Assembly: GCF_003967175.1 (NCBI RefSeq)
Contig: NZ_AP018553.1
Location: forward strand, 124,001-188,000
DNA length: 64,000 bases
Reading direction: 5' to 3'
DNA from: Sulfodiicoccus acidiphilus
GTDB lineage: Archaea; Thermoproteota; Thermoprotei_A; Sulfolobales; Sulfolobaceae
In this document: piece after piece, positions 27,178 through 37,734 of the stretch
Layout of the letters: each line of letters starts with the position of its first letter
Position numbering within the stretch: the stretch's first letter is position 1
Notes under the pieces: model-generated
Told to the model about the DNA's origin: nothing
Databases searched by the model: none
What the model saw: the letters and a program-made list of their open reading frames with translations, nothing else
Position numbers and translations under genes: made by a program

Positions 27178-27543
27178 ATGGAAGAGGCAATATCCTCAGT
27201 TTTAAAGTCTATTGGCGCAGAGGTCTCGCCTTGGATTCCCGTCTCGGAGCGTCCAGGAAAGGAACCATTTGCCAAGGAAGCCGAATATAAGGCCAAAGAT
27301 TATTGGGGAAAAATACACCTAAGGAATACTGGGGAGCTTTACGTATTGGTCGTTACAAAGGCTGTGAAGAACTGGAAGGATAGTGTGGGAAAGCTAAACC
27401 TTAAGGGAAGGGTGGTGGATGCGGTAGGTGGACTCCTTTGGCTCAAGGAGAATCCGGAACTATTGAAGGGCGATTTGGAGATGATTTCCTCTTTTTTGGC
27501 TCGAAGTAATACTGCAGTGGGTTCTCAGTCCCACAGTCGCTAA
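27178..27543 (+). CDS. Hypothetical protein, 121 residues
   Basis: A soluble protein directly after the CDP-alcohol transferase, so probably co-transcribed. It is mixed alpha/beta (YWGKIHLRNTGELYVLVVTK) with a helical C-terminus. The last 101 nt overlap the 3' end of the convergent primase gene, which is unusually long for a tail-to-tail overlap; the final residues (NTAVGSQSHSR) may be an artefact of a shifted stop. No family recognised. Confidence 0.55.
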   Translation: MEEAISSVLKSIGAEVSPWIPVSERPGKEPFAKEAEYKAKDYWGKIHLRNTGELYVLVVTKAVKNWKDSVGKLNLKGRVVDAVGGLLWLKENPELLKGDLEMISSFLARSNTAVGSQSHSR

Positions 27544-28333
27544 CACATAGTCCAAGTTCAGCCATCCTCCTACATGAGAAAGGAATGAATTTGGCTTTTC
27601 TCATCCTGTCTTGAAGCTCAGGCCATCTTTCCAAGAGCCTTTCAGCTTCTTGGTACCTCCCTACATTCGTCAGAAACACGGCTAGTATTGTGGTCTGAGC
27701 TTCGTTTAACTCTTTGTTGCTTAACTCTACCATGCATGGAGGGAAGGCATCTTCCTTACTGCTTGTTATTCTAAATCCCTCCAATTCTCCCCTCATTTCT
27801 TCGACTATTTTCTCTATCTTTTCTTTAATAAGATAGAAAATTAATTTTTTTATATCAGCATCTGTTAGCTTTACAACTCCGGCCTCTACGTTGAAGTTCC
27901 GTAGAGCGAGTGATTCATCTCTAAATCTGGCTGATGCATGTAGGTACTGTATTAAATCTACTCGAAATACTACGAATACTGCTCCATTCCTCTTTTCTTG
28001 CGATATACTCGCTCTCAGCCCAAACTTCTCAAGTAGTTTTACAACCTCTTCCGGCGACTTTATTAAAGAGGTGAAAAACGAAGCTTCCTTTACTGTCGTC
28101 TCTTGCCTCAGCGACTCGTCATCGGATGCAGCCAAAAATGCGGTTAATGCCAAGAAGACCTTGAGGTTATAGGATTCGGTGTGACGCCCAAAGTTTTCTC
28201 CACCTGCTCTATGTCTCGCTTCTTTCCCTAGGTCACCTGTAAGGAGATCATGAACTGATATTCCTAGCTCTGCCAAGACTCTCTTCCAGTCATTGAGGAA
28301 AGGGAACTTCGAGTCGAGCGAGGTGGAGGTCAA
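27443..28333 (-). CDS. priL: DNA primase large subunit PriL
   Basis: A 296-residue regulatory subunit of the archaeal/eukaryotic-type primase that makes primers with PriS. The C-terminal half carries the four cysteines of the 4Fe-4S cluster: PPCMVEL, FSCRRM, and two in LCVSDCGTENPLQYY. The N-terminal half is helical, as in the family. Start is TTG 28333, immediately upstream of which lies the divergent metG promoter. The C-terminal tail after QYYFEPKK is Lys/Ser/Pro-rich and overlaps the opposite gene by 101 nt, so the exact end is less certain. Confidence 0.9.
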   Translation of the reverse strand: MTSTSLDSKFPFLNDWKRVLAELGISVHDLLTGDLGKEARHRAGGENFGRHTESYNLKVFLALTAFLAASDDESLRQETTVKEASFFTSLIKSPEEVVKLLEKFGLRASISQEKRNGAVFVVFRVDLIQYLHASARFRDESLALRNFNVEAGVVKLTDADIKKLIFYLIKEKIEKIVEEMRGELEGFRITSSKEDAFPPCMVELSNKELNEAQTTILAVFLTNVGRYQEAERLLERWPELQDRMRKAKFIPFSCRRMAELGLCVSDCGTENPLQYYFEPKKRKSSPNRPSIVPDSP

Positions 28334-28357
28334 TTCAGGCCTATATTTTCTCCGAGA

Positions 28358-28366
28358 CTTTTAATA
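28358..28366 (+). promoter_or_regulatory. TATA box of metG
   Basis: CTTTTAATA is centred 27-28 nt before ATG 28390. Confidence 0.45.
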
Positions 28367-28389
28367 AGCAGAGAGGGGGACTCATTGAG

Positions 28390-30099
28390 ATGAAAGTCCT
28401 AGTAGCCTCAGCGTGGCCATATGTAAACGCTGTTCCTCACCTGGGTAACTTAGTTGGGTCTCACCTTTCTGCTGACGTGTTCGCCAGATATGCCAGGTTG
28501 CGTTATGGAAAGGAAAACGTGGTTTTCGTCAGTGGGAGCGATGAACATGGAACACCCATTGAGGTTGAGGCTATACGAAGGAAAACAAGTCCTAGGGAGT
28601 TAACGGATCAAGCTCACGACTACGACGTTAAGTTATTCGATGGATGGGAGCTCAGTTTCGATAACTATTCTAGGACCGAATCTCCTGTTCATAAGAGGTT
28701 CGTCTCAGATTTTCTGATGGGACTGAGGGACTACCTAGAAGTCAAGGAGGAAGAAATCCCTTACTGTGAAGTGGACAGAATATATCTCCCTGATAGGTTC
28801 GTAAAGGGTACTTGCCCTTACTGTGGCTTCGAGGATGCTCGGGGAGACCAGTGCGACAACTGTGGTAGACTCCTTAGTCCTGAACTGCTCAAGGATCCTA
28901 GATGTAGTATTTGCTCGTCGAAGCCAGTTTGGAAGAGAACAGTGCATTGGTTCTTCAATCTCGAAAGATTAGAGGAGGATTTGAAGAGTTGGTTAGAACG
29001 GGCCAAGTTCCCAAAGAACGTTGAGGCGGTAGCGATGAGTTGGGTAACTGAAGGTCTGAGGCCTAGGAGCCTCACCCGCGATAACTCGTGGGGAATTCCA
29101 GCTCCATTTCCAGGAGCTGAGGGTAAGACTATTTACGTGTGGTTCGAAGCCCTCTTAGGATATCTGTCAGCTACTGTGGAATTCTTTGAGAGGAAAGGAA
29201 AGAAGGAAGAGTGGCTCAACTTCTGGAAAGGCCAGGATGTGAGAAGTTATTATTTCATGGGTAAAGACAATATACCCTTCCATGCCGTGATCCTTCCGGC
29301 AATGTTGTTGGCCTCTAAGAAAGGATATTCTCTTCCGTACATGATAGCGGCCTCGGAATACCTCCTCTACGAAGGGCAGAAGTTCAGTAAAAGCAGGAAA
29401 GTTGGAATCTGGATTGACGAGGCCTTGGAGATCATGGATGTTGAGTATTGGAGGTATCTCTTGATTAGACTGAGGCCTGAGGAGAGGGACATGAACTTCG
29501 CTTGGAAGGAGGCAATACGCATAATCAACACCGAACTCAACAACGATTTAGGGAACTATATTAACAGGGTTCTTTCCATGATAAAAAGGAGCTTCAATTC
29601 AGTTGTCCCCCAGATCTCTAATCCCTCTCAGAACGACCTTAACTTTCGCGCATTCATGGAAGAGGTGGTGGTGGAAGTGTCTAAGAAGTATGACGATGCA
29701 AAGCTGAAGGGAGCATTAGAATCTACCCTTCAACTAGCTAGGGAAGGTAACCAATACCTAAACAGAGCCTCACCATGGGATGCTATAGCAAAGGGCAGAA
29801 TGGAAGAAGCTGGAACAGTTCTCACTATAGCTGTAAATTCCATAAGGACTCTAGGCATATTGCTTTACCCGGTCATGCCTACTCACATGAACTATCTTTA
29901 TTCCATGCTGAACTTAGGAAAGGTTGAAGACGACGTTTGGGACTCAGCTGGAAAGCTTACAATTAAACCAGGACATAAGATCGGTGAGGTAAGAACGTTG
30001 TTCAAGAAGTTGCCCGACGACTTTGAAAAGGAGGTAGAAGAAAAATTAAAGGACGCTAGAAGGAAAATTGAGGCAGTAAGACCGCCCTTGCTTAGGTAG
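28390..30099 (+). CDS. metG: Methionyl-tRNA synthetase
   Basis: A 569-residue class I aminoacyl-tRNA synthetase. The HIGH-type motif is PHLGN at residues 17-21 and the KMSKS-type motif is KFSKSR near 332. A zinc knuckle insertion has CPYCGFEDARGDQCDNCG from about residue 141, followed by CSIC. Length fits archaeal MetRS lacking the C-terminal tRNA-binding domain. The 3' end overlaps the convergent atpI by 8 nt. Confidence 0.96.
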   Translation: MKVLVASAWPYVNAVPHLGNLVGSHLSADVFARYARLRYGKENVVFVSGSDEHGTPIEVEAIRRKTSPRELTDQAHDYDVKLFDGWELSFDNYSRTESPVHKRFVSDFLMGLRDYLEVKEEEIPYCEVDRIYLPDRFVKGTCPYCGFEDARGDQCDNCGRLLSPELLKDPRCSICSSKPVWKRTVHWFFNLERLEEDLKSWLERAKFPKNVEAVAMSWVTEGLRPRSLTRDNSWGIPAPFPGAEGKTIYVWFEALLGYLSATVEFFERKGKKEEWLNFWKGQDVRSYYFMGKDNIPFHAVILPAMLLASKKGYSLPYMIAASEYLLYEGQKFSKSRKVGIWIDEALEIMDVEYWRYLLIRLRPEERDMNFAWKEAIRIINTELNNDLGNYINRVLSMIKRSFNSVVPQISNPSQNDLNFRAFMEEVVVEVSKKYDDAKLKGALESTLQLAREGNQYLNRASPWDAIAKGRMEEAGTVLTIAVNSIRTLGILLYPVMPTHMNYLYSMLNLGKVEDDVWDSAGKLTIKPGHKIGEVRTLFKKLPDDFEKEVEEKLKDARRKIEAVRPPLLR

Positions 30100-32224
30100 T
30101 TTCTAGATTAACGTAAGTGGACACCGGGGAGAAGCTCCTTCCTCTTCCTTCGTAGAACTTACTGAACATCTCGTAGAAGTGAAGTCTAAGGTCTTGGATG
30201 AAGACGATCAGTCCCTCCAGCGCTATGGCCAACAGGTTTCCTATTATCAATATTACTACTGCTAAAGGATTCGCAAGTATACTTAGTACGTTTGGGGTCC
30301 TAGCCACTAAGTAGGCCATGTAGGAAAAGGCGTAAAGGATGTAGTAGTGGGCTAGCGCGAAGACCAATATTCGAATAAACGATACCGTGTTCGAGAATAA
30401 GAGCAACCCGGCTTCAAAACCCCCTTCTACAAAACCTAGCCCAACCGCATATCCGATCGATCCCCCTTCATGTCTTCTCAATAGGAGAATCTTGGCTATC
30501 CAGTTATAGAGCAATGTAAGGCCCACCCAAAAGATGAGTATATACCCCAGAACATTAGCTGGAGTGTTCAATTGAGGAGTGAAGAGGTGCTCTAGGCCAT
30601 TTAAGACACCTGTGAGCACTTGAATCACTGCTCCAAAGTAGTTGCTGGGGTCTGTAGTGCCATAGGCGAAAATTATGATGGGAACAAGGTAGAGCAGAAA
30701 CACTGGAAGTTTATCGTATTTTATGTATTCCAAATCCCTCTTCTTAATGGCGTTAATCAGTCCTAAGAGGGCGCTCACGAAGAGTGCGATCGCCCCTATC
30801 AATATCGAGAGAAGTATAGCGTTGGGCACGGTCTGAGAGATGTTCACATACTCTCCGAACGGAAGAAGGACACTCACTATTGAACCTGGCGCCGTGTAAA
30901 CCGAGGTGGGTATGGGCCAAGGTAAAGGTCCTGGTTGACCGCCAGGAATTCCCAGCTCTCGTGTCCCCCCTACAGGGAGGGGCCCGAAGAAGCCGCGAGC
31001 AATAAGTCCAGTTATCATTGCGCCTACACTCGAGTAGAGCAATACTAGTGATATGTCCTTAATCGTCCTACTGTTCCTCCTGATACCATATTTTCTGAAC
31101 CATAGTGCAAAAAGGAAGATCACTATGGCATTTCCCAAATCTGGAAACATTAGGGCAAAGAGAATGGGAAAGGAGACTATTAGGAACACCGTAGGCGATA
31201 TCTCCCAATAGGACGGAGTTCCGTATATCTCCGTCAGGGACTCGAAGACTCTAGCTGCCTTTCCGAGCGGCACATAGGTTGGTGGCTCTTCCTTTTCTCC
31301 ATACCGTCTCGGCCTGTCCCACGTTACAGTTGCTATACCCTGAAGTTCCTTTTGTAACTTCTTCACAAGTTTTTCTGGGGTAAATCCTTCGAACTGAAGG
31401 AAGAACTCTGAGACTCTCGCCTTCGATATCATCGTCATTGCGTCCCTAACAGTCCAAAGCCTACCGAGTACTGCACGTATTTCTAATTCTTCCTTCCTAA
31501 CTCTCTCTCCGAATCTCCGCTTCAATTCTTGGGCCCTTCTCTCCAACTCCTCAGCCTGCTTAGACAGCTCCGAGTAAGCTGCGGATGGCGATCCTTGAAG
31601 CCCCTCAAGGGACTCTAGACGTCTCAGTCCCACCTCTTTCACAACCTTGCTAAGTTCAGTACCTTTCTCTGACACTAATAGAACTGCGTACCAGTCCTTA
31701 CCTAATGCCACGGCGTTGGTAGCAATCCAATCGTACTCCTTGAGTTTAGCCAACTGTGTCTCGTTGGCTATCCCAAATGCCATTTCAAATAATTGTGATT
31801 GATAAATTTGAGACATTGATATGTTGATTTCCTTGAAGGGTTCGAGCTCCTTCAATTTTCCCTTAACTATTTCTAGCTCTCCCCTGACCTGCCCTAGCTC
31901 TTCAAATGCCTCGGAAAACTTGTTCTCAAGCTCGCTCGCCTGTTTGTTTACTTCCTCTGCGGCCTCAAACCAGTCAGTTACCTTCATCCGTCCCTCCGTC
32001 AACTTGTCAAGACCAGCTACTTCCATTATTAGCCCCACTTTGTTGATGTGCTCTTGAATGTAGCTCAGCACTCTCCTAGCCTCATCCATCCTCACGTCAC
32101 TTATTCCAGAAGCTGGCTCCTCTGGTTGAAACATTCCGAACCTTAGAATTCTACTCACAACTTGGTTGAGGGACTCCCTTTCGGCGAATATTCCTACTCT
32201 AACCATGTCCTCAGGGAATATCAA
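30092..32224 (-). CDS. atpI: A-type ATP synthase subunit I (stator a-like)
   Basis: A 710-residue subunit that carries the proton half-channels and links to the peripheral stalk. The N-terminal about 330 residues are charged and coiled-coil-like (ASELENKFSEAFEELGQVRG); the C-terminal half has seven or eight membrane helices, including FALMFPDLGNAIVIFLFALW and the late SFIRILVFALAHYYILYAFS helix typical of subunit a. It is divergent from atpF-E-A-B-D and separated by a 67-nt AT-rich promoter region, so the two transcripts are probably balanced from one locus. Confidence 0.93.
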   Translation of the reverse strand: MIFPEDMVRVGIFAERESLNQVVSRILRFGMFQPEEPASGISDVRMDEARRVLSYIQEHINKVGLIMEVAGLDKLTEGRMKVTDWFEAAEEVNKQASELENKFSEAFEELGQVRGELEIVKGKLKELEPFKEINISMSQIYQSQLFEMAFGIANETQLAKLKEYDWIATNAVALGKDWYAVLLVSEKGTELSKVVKEVGLRRLESLEGLQGSPSAAYSELSKQAEELERRAQELKRRFGERVRKEELEIRAVLGRLWTVRDAMTMISKARVSEFFLQFEGFTPEKLVKKLQKELQGIATVTWDRPRRYGEKEEPPTYVPLGKAARVFESLTEIYGTPSYWEISPTVFLIVSFPILFALMFPDLGNAIVIFLFALWFRKYGIRRNSRTIKDISLVLLYSSVGAMITGLIARGFFGPLPVGGTRELGIPGGQPGPLPWPIPTSVYTAPGSIVSVLLPFGEYVNISQTVPNAILLSILIGAIALFVSALLGLINAIKKRDLEYIKYDKLPVFLLYLVPIIIFAYGTTDPSNYFGAVIQVLTGVLNGLEHLFTPQLNTPANVLGYILIFWVGLTLLYNWIAKILLLRRHEGGSIGYAVGLGFVEGGFEAGLLLFSNTVSFIRILVFALAHYYILYAFSYMAYLVARTPNVLSILANPLAVVILIIGNLLAIALEGLIVFIQDLRLHFYEMFSKFYEGRGRSFSPVSTYVNLETT

Positions 32225-32291
32225 TACGAGTCACACGGACTCAGCCCTACGTATAAAAAAGCTTAATTCTTCACCGCAGACCTGAAGCCTA

Positions 32292-32594
32292 ATGGGAAAG
32301 GTCGTTGTTGTTGGAGATAGGTACACCACTTCAGCATTTGCGGTACTTGGAGCCGAAGATATGGTACTTGAGGATCCCTACAAACTACTCGAAACACTTA
32401 ACAGTATAAGAAGAAGGGAAGACGTTGACCTAGTTTTGGTGTCACGCGACCTCTATGAACCTGTCAGGGAATCCGTAGATTCTCTTTTGTTGAACCTCTC
32501 CAAGCCAGTGGTTACAGTGATCCCTACACCCTTCAGTCAAGGAACCCCACTTGACGTGAAGAAGATAATATTTAAGGCTTTAGGGTTCGGGTGA
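32292..32594 (+). CDS. atpF: A-type ATP synthase subunit F
   Basis: A 100-residue central-stalk subunit. KVVVVGDRYTTSAFAVLGAE near the N-terminus is the V/A-ATPase F-subunit start, and KPVVTVIPTPFSQ follows the pattern of the C-terminal part. A TATA-like TATAAAAAAGCTTAAT lies at about 32252-32267. First gene of the + strand ATPase cluster; subunit E follows after 4 nt. Confidence 0.88.
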   Translation: MGKVVVVGDRYTTSAFAVLGAEDMVLEDPYKLLETLNSIRRREDVDLVLVSRDLYEPVRESVDSLLLNLSKPVVTVIPTPFSQGTPLDVKKIIFKALGFG

Positions 32595-32598
32595 TGGT

Positions 32599-33171
32599 GT
32601 GGACTTAGAGAAACTGCTTGACCAGTCGACCTCGAAAGTCAAGAGGAGGGTTGAACAGGAACTCTCTCGAGCCAAAGAGGAAGCGTTGAAATTGGTAGAG
32701 CAATCCTATCTTAAGTCCTTAGATCACTCCACATCTAAAATTAGAGAGTTGACGGAGAGTTCTAAGGAAAGAATAGAAGGGGAGAAGGCTAGATTAGACG
32801 TCGAAAATAAGAGAGCTTTGATAGATGAAAGAAACTACTGGTTAGACAAGGCCTACTCCAAGCTTCAGGAAGCTTTGGGGAGCTACTTCGCAAGTAAGGA
32901 ATACGAGGAAGCTTTAATTGCCATTATAAAACGGGAGATAACTGAAGGAGTGGAAGTGGTATGTTCTCCGAGAGACGTAGAGAAGGTTAGGAAGGCAATA
33001 GGGGGTTTTAAGAACATAAAAATAAGGACTAGCGACAAGATTATAGGTGGCATTCAACTCTACTACCCCGAGATATCAATGATGAAGGACTTCTCAATAG
33101 ACCTCTTTGCTAAGCAAGTCTTCGAGACCAATAAGGAGAAACTGGCTCAAATACTCTTCGAGGGTGAATGA
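32599..33171 (+). CDS. atpE: A-type ATP synthase subunit E
   Basis: A 190-residue peripheral-stalk subunit. The N-terminal half is a long charged coiled coil ([20 protein letters not shown]); the C-terminal half has the globular E domain with a Gly/Ile-rich strand near [14 protein letters not shown]. It begins with GTG 4 nt after subunit F and ends 1 nt before the A-subunit ATG. Confidence 0.88.
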   Translation: MDLEKLLDQSTSKVKRRVEQELSRAKEEALKLVEQSYLKSLDHSTSKIRELTESSKERIEGEKARLDVENKRALIDERNYWLDKAYSKLQEALGSYFASKEYEEALIAIIKREITEGVEVVCSPRDVEKVRKAIGGFKNIKIRTSDKIIGGIQLYYPEISMMKDFSIDLFAKQVFETNKEKLAQILFEGE

Positions 33172-33172
33172 C

Positions 33173-34948
33173 ATGGAAACTGGGAAGATCGTGAGAGTAA
33201 ACGGGCCTTTAGTTGTCGCCGAGGGAATGAGAAAGGCTCAGATGTACGAGGTCGTCGAGGTAGGAGAGGACAGACTAATAGGTGAGATAACTAGGATAGA
33301 GGGTGACCGTGCTTTCATTCAGGTTTACGAGGACACAGGTGGTATAAGGCCGGGAGAGAACGTATACAGGACTGGCTCTCCCCTATCAGTGGAGTTAGGA
33401 CCTGGGATCATGGGCAGAATATTTGACGGATTAGAGAGGCCCCTCGACGAGATTCTTCAAGAGGTTAAGGTTCCATTCGTTAAGAGAGGAGTTAAGGTTC
33501 CAAATCTACCTAGGGAGAAGAAGTGGCACTTCGTTCCGTCAAAGAACTTGAATCGCGAGAAGGTTGAGGGAGGTGACGTTATTGGCTCAGTGATGGAAAC
33601 TTCCTTAATAGAACATAAGATCATGGTTCCGCCAGATGTTCATGGGATAGTGAAAGAGATCAGGCCGGAAGGGGACTACACAATAGACGAGCCAATAATG
33701 ACTATTGAGTCTCAAGGGGAAGAAAGAGTTGTCACAATGATGCAGAGGTGGCCCGCTAGGATACCAAGACCTTTTAAGGAGAAACTGGATCCTAGCGAAC
33801 CACTCATAACGGGTACCAGAGTCTTAGATACTATATTCCCCATAGCTAAGGGAGGAACAGCTGCGATCCCTGGGCCGTTTGGGAGTGGCAAGACGGTCAC
33901 TCTGCAAGGACTTTCCAAATGGAGTGAGGCGAAAGTTGTGATCTACATAGGATGCGGGGAGAGAGGTAACGAGATGACAGACACCCTGACTTCTTATCCT
34001 AAACTGAAGGACCCATGGACAGGCAAACCTTTGATGGAGAGAACCATCCTTATCGCCAATACGAGTAACATGCCCGTGGCCGCGAGGGAGGCCAGCATAT
34101 ACGTAGGACTAACCATGGCGGAGTACTTCAGGGACCAAGGTTATGACGCTCTACTAGTAGCAGACTCAACCTCAAGGTGGGCCGAGGCCCTGAGGGACCT
34201 AGGAGGCAGGCTTGAGGAGATGCCGGCTGAGGAGGGCTATCCGAGTTACCTGTCCTCTAGACTGGCCGAGTATTATGAGAGAGCGGGGAGGGTCAGGACT
34301 ATAGGTAGTCCAGATAGAAGTGGTTCAGTCACGGTTGCATCTGCTGTTTCACCTCCAGGAGGAGACTTCACAGAGCCTGTGACTAGTATTACCTTGAGGT
34401 TTGTGAGAGTATTCTGGCCTTTAGACGTCTCTTTAGCTCAATCCAGACACTATCCTGCCATAAATTGGATACAGGGATTCTCCGCTTACGTGGATTTAGT
34501 AGCGGACTGGTGGAGTAAAAACGTAGATCCGATGTGGAGAGAGTACCGTGACACCATGGTCAGGGTGCTCATAAGGGAAGATGAACTGAAGCAGATAGTT
34601 AGGCTAGTGGGTTCAGAATCCCTATCTGAAAGGGACAAGATGACTATAGAAGTGGCACGAGTGATAAAGGAGGCATTTCTGAAACAGAACGCATTCGACG
34701 AAGTTGACGCCTTTTCTTCACCGCAGAAGCAGGTCAGAGTGATGAAATTAATATACGTCTACAATAGGCTCTCCTCTGAGCTTATAGGTAAAGGTGTCTC
34801 CGCAAAGAAAATAATGGATACGGTGACGGCCGTAACCGACGTAATAAGATCTAGGTACTCTATAAAGAATAACGAGCTACAGAAGTTCGACGAGCTAGAG
34901 GCCAAGCTCAGGACACAGTTCGACCAATTAATGAAGGAGGTGAGCTAA
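33173..34948 (+). CDS. atpA: A-type ATP synthase catalytic subunit A
   Basis: A 591-residue catalytic subunit. Walker [11 protein letters not shown] lies at about residues 233-242, and the A-subunit-specific insertion precedes it ([17 protein letters not shown] and following). The Walker-B-like segment is [19 protein letters not shown] start at ATG 33173, which is in frame with a longer open frame that overlaps subunit [13 protein letters not shown] is the family's usual start. Makes or hydrolyses ATP in the A1 head. Confidence 0.97.
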   Translation: METGKIVRVNGPLVVAEGMRKAQMYEVVEVGEDRLIGEITRIEGDRAFIQVYEDTGGIRPGENVYRTGSPLSVELGPGIMGRIFDGLERPLDEILQEVKVPFVKRGVKVPNLPREKKWHFVPSKNLNREKVEGGDVIGSVMETSLIEHKIMVPPDVHGIVKEIRPEGDYTIDEPIMTIESQGEERVVTMMQRWPARIPRPFKEKLDPSEPLITGTRVLDTIFPIAKGGTAAIPGPFGSGKTVTLQGLSKWSEAKVVIYIGCGERGNEMTDTLTSYPKLKDPWTGKPLMERTILIANTSNMPVAAREASIYVGLTMAEYFRDQGYDALLVADSTSRWAEALRDLGGRLEEMPAEEGYPSYLSSRLAEYYERAGRVRTIGSPDRSGSVTVASAVSPPGGDFTEPVTSITLRFVRVFWPLDVSLAQSRHYPAINWIQGFSAYVDLVADWWSKNVDPMWREYRDTMVRVLIREDELKQIVRLVGSESLSERDKMTIEVARVIKEAFLKQNAFDEVDAFSSPQKQVRVMKLIYVYNRLSSELIGKGVSAKKIMDTVTAVTDVIRSRYSIKNNELQKFDELEAKLRTQFDQLMKEVS

Positions 34949-34949
34949 A

Positions 34950-36337
34950 GTGCAGGTCTCGATTAGAGAGTTCAGTTCCATTTCTTCGATAAAGGGGCCG
35001 CTGATGGTTGTACAGGGCGTTAATGACGCGGCCTACAACGAAATAGTTGAGGTTGAATTGGGGAATGGAGAGAAGAGAAGGGGTATCGTAGTAGACTCCC
35101 AACTAGGACTTGCCGTAGTACAGATATTCGAAGGAACCAGTGGAATATCTCCAGGTAGCTCTAGGGTTAGGTTCCTAGGGCGGGGACTTGAGGTCAAAGT
35201 CTCCGAGGAGATGCTAGGACGTATATTCAATCCCCTAGGCGAACCTCTTGACGGTGGGTCACCTATAATCAAGGGAGAGAGGAGGAACGTTAATGGCGAA
35301 CCACTTAACCCAGCTGCTAGGGAGTACCCCGAAGAGTTTATTCAGACTGGTATCTCCGCTATCGATGGTCTTAACGCCCTCCTGAGAGGGCAGAAGCTTC
35401 CCATATTTAGTGGTAGTGGACTTCCTGCGAATCAGCTAGCGGCCCAAATAGCTAGGCAAGCGACTGTAAGGGGGAGGAGTCGAATTTCGTAGTAGTCTTC
35501 GCAGCCATAGGGATAAGGTATGACGAGGCCTTGTTCTTCAGGAAGTTCTTCGAGGAGACTGGCGCTATAAACAGGGTCGCCCTTTTCATGACTCTGGCTA
35601 ACGATCCTCCCGTTGTCAAAACATTAACCCCTAAGACAGCGTTAACCCTGGCCGAATACCTAGCTTTCGAACAGGACCTTCATGTCCTCGCTATCCTCAT
35701 AGACATGACAAATTATTGTGAGGCGCTTAGGGAGATAAGTGCCTCCAAGGAAGAAGTTCCAGGCAGGCAAGGTTACCCTGGCTACATGTACACCGACTTG
35801 GCGACTATATATGAGAGGACAGGGAAAGTGAAGGGCAAGAAAGGCTCGATAACCCAAATGCCAATACTTTCAATGCCTAATGACGACATAACTCACCCCA
35901 TACCAGACCTTACGGGATATATAACCGAGGGACAGATAGTCTTAGACAGGGCCCTTTACAATAAGGGCATATATCCTCCGATTAACGTGCTAAGCAGTCT
36001 GTCTAGACTCATGAAGGATGGAATAGGGGCAGGTAAAACTAGGGAAGATCACAAGGATGTCTACAACCAGCTCTATTCCTCGTATGCTCGTGGAGTAGAA
36101 CTAAGAGGGTTGGCCGCCATAGTGGGGGAGGAGGGCCTCAGCGAAACTGACAGAAAATACTTACTGTTCGCTGACGCCTTCGAAAGAGAGTTCGTGAACC
36201 AAGGGGTAACGGAAAATAGGACGCTTGAACAAACGTTAGACATAGGATGGAAGGTTCTCTCCACATTGCCGGAGAGAGAGTTAACAAATGTGAGACAGGA
36301 GTATATTGAAAAGTATATGAAGGGAATAAGGAAATGA
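34950..36337 (+). pseudogene. atpB: A-type ATP synthase subunit B, one frameshift
   Basis: The frame is broken at the G-run 35470-35474. Before it, 34950-35492 encodes the normal N-terminus to [16 protein letters not shown] and then reads into a stop; after it, the neighbouring frame carries the rest ([20 protein letters not shown] to the end). Adding one G restores [20 protein letters not shown], the conserved B-subunit sequence, and a protein of about 462 residues. Subunit B is the non-catalytic partner of A and indispensable, so a consensus error is the likely cause. It ends overlapping atpD by 4 nt. Confidence 0.93.
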
Positions 36338-36963
36338 GTTCTAAGAAGGTTTTGCCAACCAAGCTTAACTTAATTACACTAAGGAGGCAGTCGAAGCTCA
36401 TAAAGACAATAAGGCGAATATTGGAGAACAAGAGGGAAGTTCTACTTCTCTACTTGAGGACGTATGCTGCGGAGTATGAGAGTGTATATGGAGAGGTAGT
36501 GAAGGCATTGAAAGTTAGCTACGACGGGATTCTAAACGCCTCAGTGGACGAAGGATTAGACTCAATTCAGCAGATTACTTCCTCTACTCCGAGGACCCTC
36601 GAGGTAGGTCTAGTGACCAAGTCAATTTTCGGAGTTAAGATACCTATAGTTAAGCTCAATGAGTCGAGCATCCCTCAGCGGACTTTTTCAGGAATAGAAA
36701 CCTCTCCGTACCTCGTAGAGAGTTACGATCAGATGAAAGACGGGTTAAAGATGCTAATTCGATTAGTAGAACTGGAGTCTACCATACGTTCCTTATCGAT
36801 GGAACTCAGGAGAACACAGAGGTTGATTAATGCTGTGGATAACTCTATAATGCCCTTTTATGATTCCTCCATAAAGTATGTTAAAACTGTATTAGAGGAT
36901 AGAATGAGAGAAGAATTTATAAGACTTAAGGTAATGAGAAGAATGCTTCAGCGGAGGAGGTAA
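36334..36963 (+). CDS. atpD: A-type ATP synthase subunit D (central stalk)
   Basis: A 209-residue rotor-shaft subunit made of long helices. [20 protein letters not shown] at the start and [20 protein letters not shown] in the C-terminal part are the D-subunit signatures. Its ATG overlaps the atpB stop by 4 nt, and a short ORF follows 3 nt after its stop. Confidence 0.92.
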   Translation: MSSKKVLPTKLNLITLRRQSKLIKTIRRILENKREVLLLYLRTYAAEYESVYGEVVKALKVSYDGILNASVDEGLDSIQQITSSTPRTLEVGLVTKSIFGVKIPIVKLNESSIPQRTFSGIETSPYLVESYDQMKDGLKMLIRLVELESTIRSLSMELRRTQRLINAVDNSIMPFYDSSIKYVKTVLEDRMREEFIRLKVMRRMLQRRR

Positions 36964-36965
36964 TA

Positions 36966-37109
36966 ATGGGTGATTACGTTGACTATGTCAAGAAGGTCCT
37001 AGACGAAAAAAAGAGTGATATAGTAGCTCAGATAGAAGCTGAGTACAGAAGGATCCTAGAAAGGAAAATCAAAGAGTTAGAGCGTATAAAACAGGAATCT
37101 ACTGTTTAG
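36966..37109 (+). CDS. Putative small ATPase subunit (G/epsilon-like)
   Basis: A 47-residue, highly charged helical protein (YVKKVLDEKKSDIVAQIEAE) starting 3 nt after atpD with a GGAGG ribosome-binding site at its front. Small helical subunits in this position are known in Sulfolobus ATPase operons; the assignment rests on position and composition, not on a motif. It is the last recognisable ATPase gene here; no proteolipid gene follows. Confidence 0.55.
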   Translation: MGDYVDYVKKVLDEKKSDIVAQIEAEYRRILERKIKELERIKQESTV

Positions 37110-37350
37110 ATAAGTCCTAAACGATATTGGCGTTCTAGCTCTATCGAGGGTCCGATGGAAATGCATGAGCGTAGGCGAAGTTAGTCTCTTAGGGATACGG
37201 ATCAACGAAGGATCCACACCACTTATGGAAGATCACTTCTGAATCGTCTTACTACCTAACTGAGACGTAGTCTTGAACCGACTAGGAATTCCCCAACGGT
37301 GATCAGGAAGTTGGAGGTTACTAGTTGTGGGTGGATTAAGGACTTTTTAC

Positions 37351-37616
37351 AGACTATAGCACCTTCGCGCAACCAAACGCTTTCAATCTCTTCTAAACGT
37401 CCTTGTCGAGAGTTGCGTTCACGTAGTGCCACCCGAGGACTTCAGTCGACTACCCATGAACCGAGGACGGGCACCTCTCGAGAGGGTGGGGGACGACGAA
37501 GGTGAGGGTGGAGGGTGGTGCTCCCCTCCACCGGCCCCGAGGACTTGAGGGTTTGCGATCCCTTAAGGGTGGCCGGGGCGGAATTGGAGGTGGATGAGTT
37601 ACGCCGCGGGTAAACA
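37351..37616 (-). repeat. 266-bp perfect inverted repeat, copy 2
   Basis: The exact reverse complement of 12464-12729. It begins AGACTATAGCACC and ends GGGTAAACA on the + strand; identity stops sharply at both ends. It shows no ORF, terminal inverted repeat or target duplication that I can see. Confidence 0.95.
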
Positions 37617-37725
37617 TAGACTAGAACATCCCCACAAACCTTACCAAGGACTTAACACTGTTTCACGATCCCAAATTTGGTCCATAGACCTGGTAATTGT
37701 CCGATTTGAAATAGGCCTCCCCAAG

Positions 37726-37734
37726 CTTTAATTT
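37726..37734 (+). promoter_or_regulatory. TATA box of rpo12
   Basis: CTTTAATTT is centred 27 nt before ATG 37757, fitting a leaderless transcript. Confidence 0.45.
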
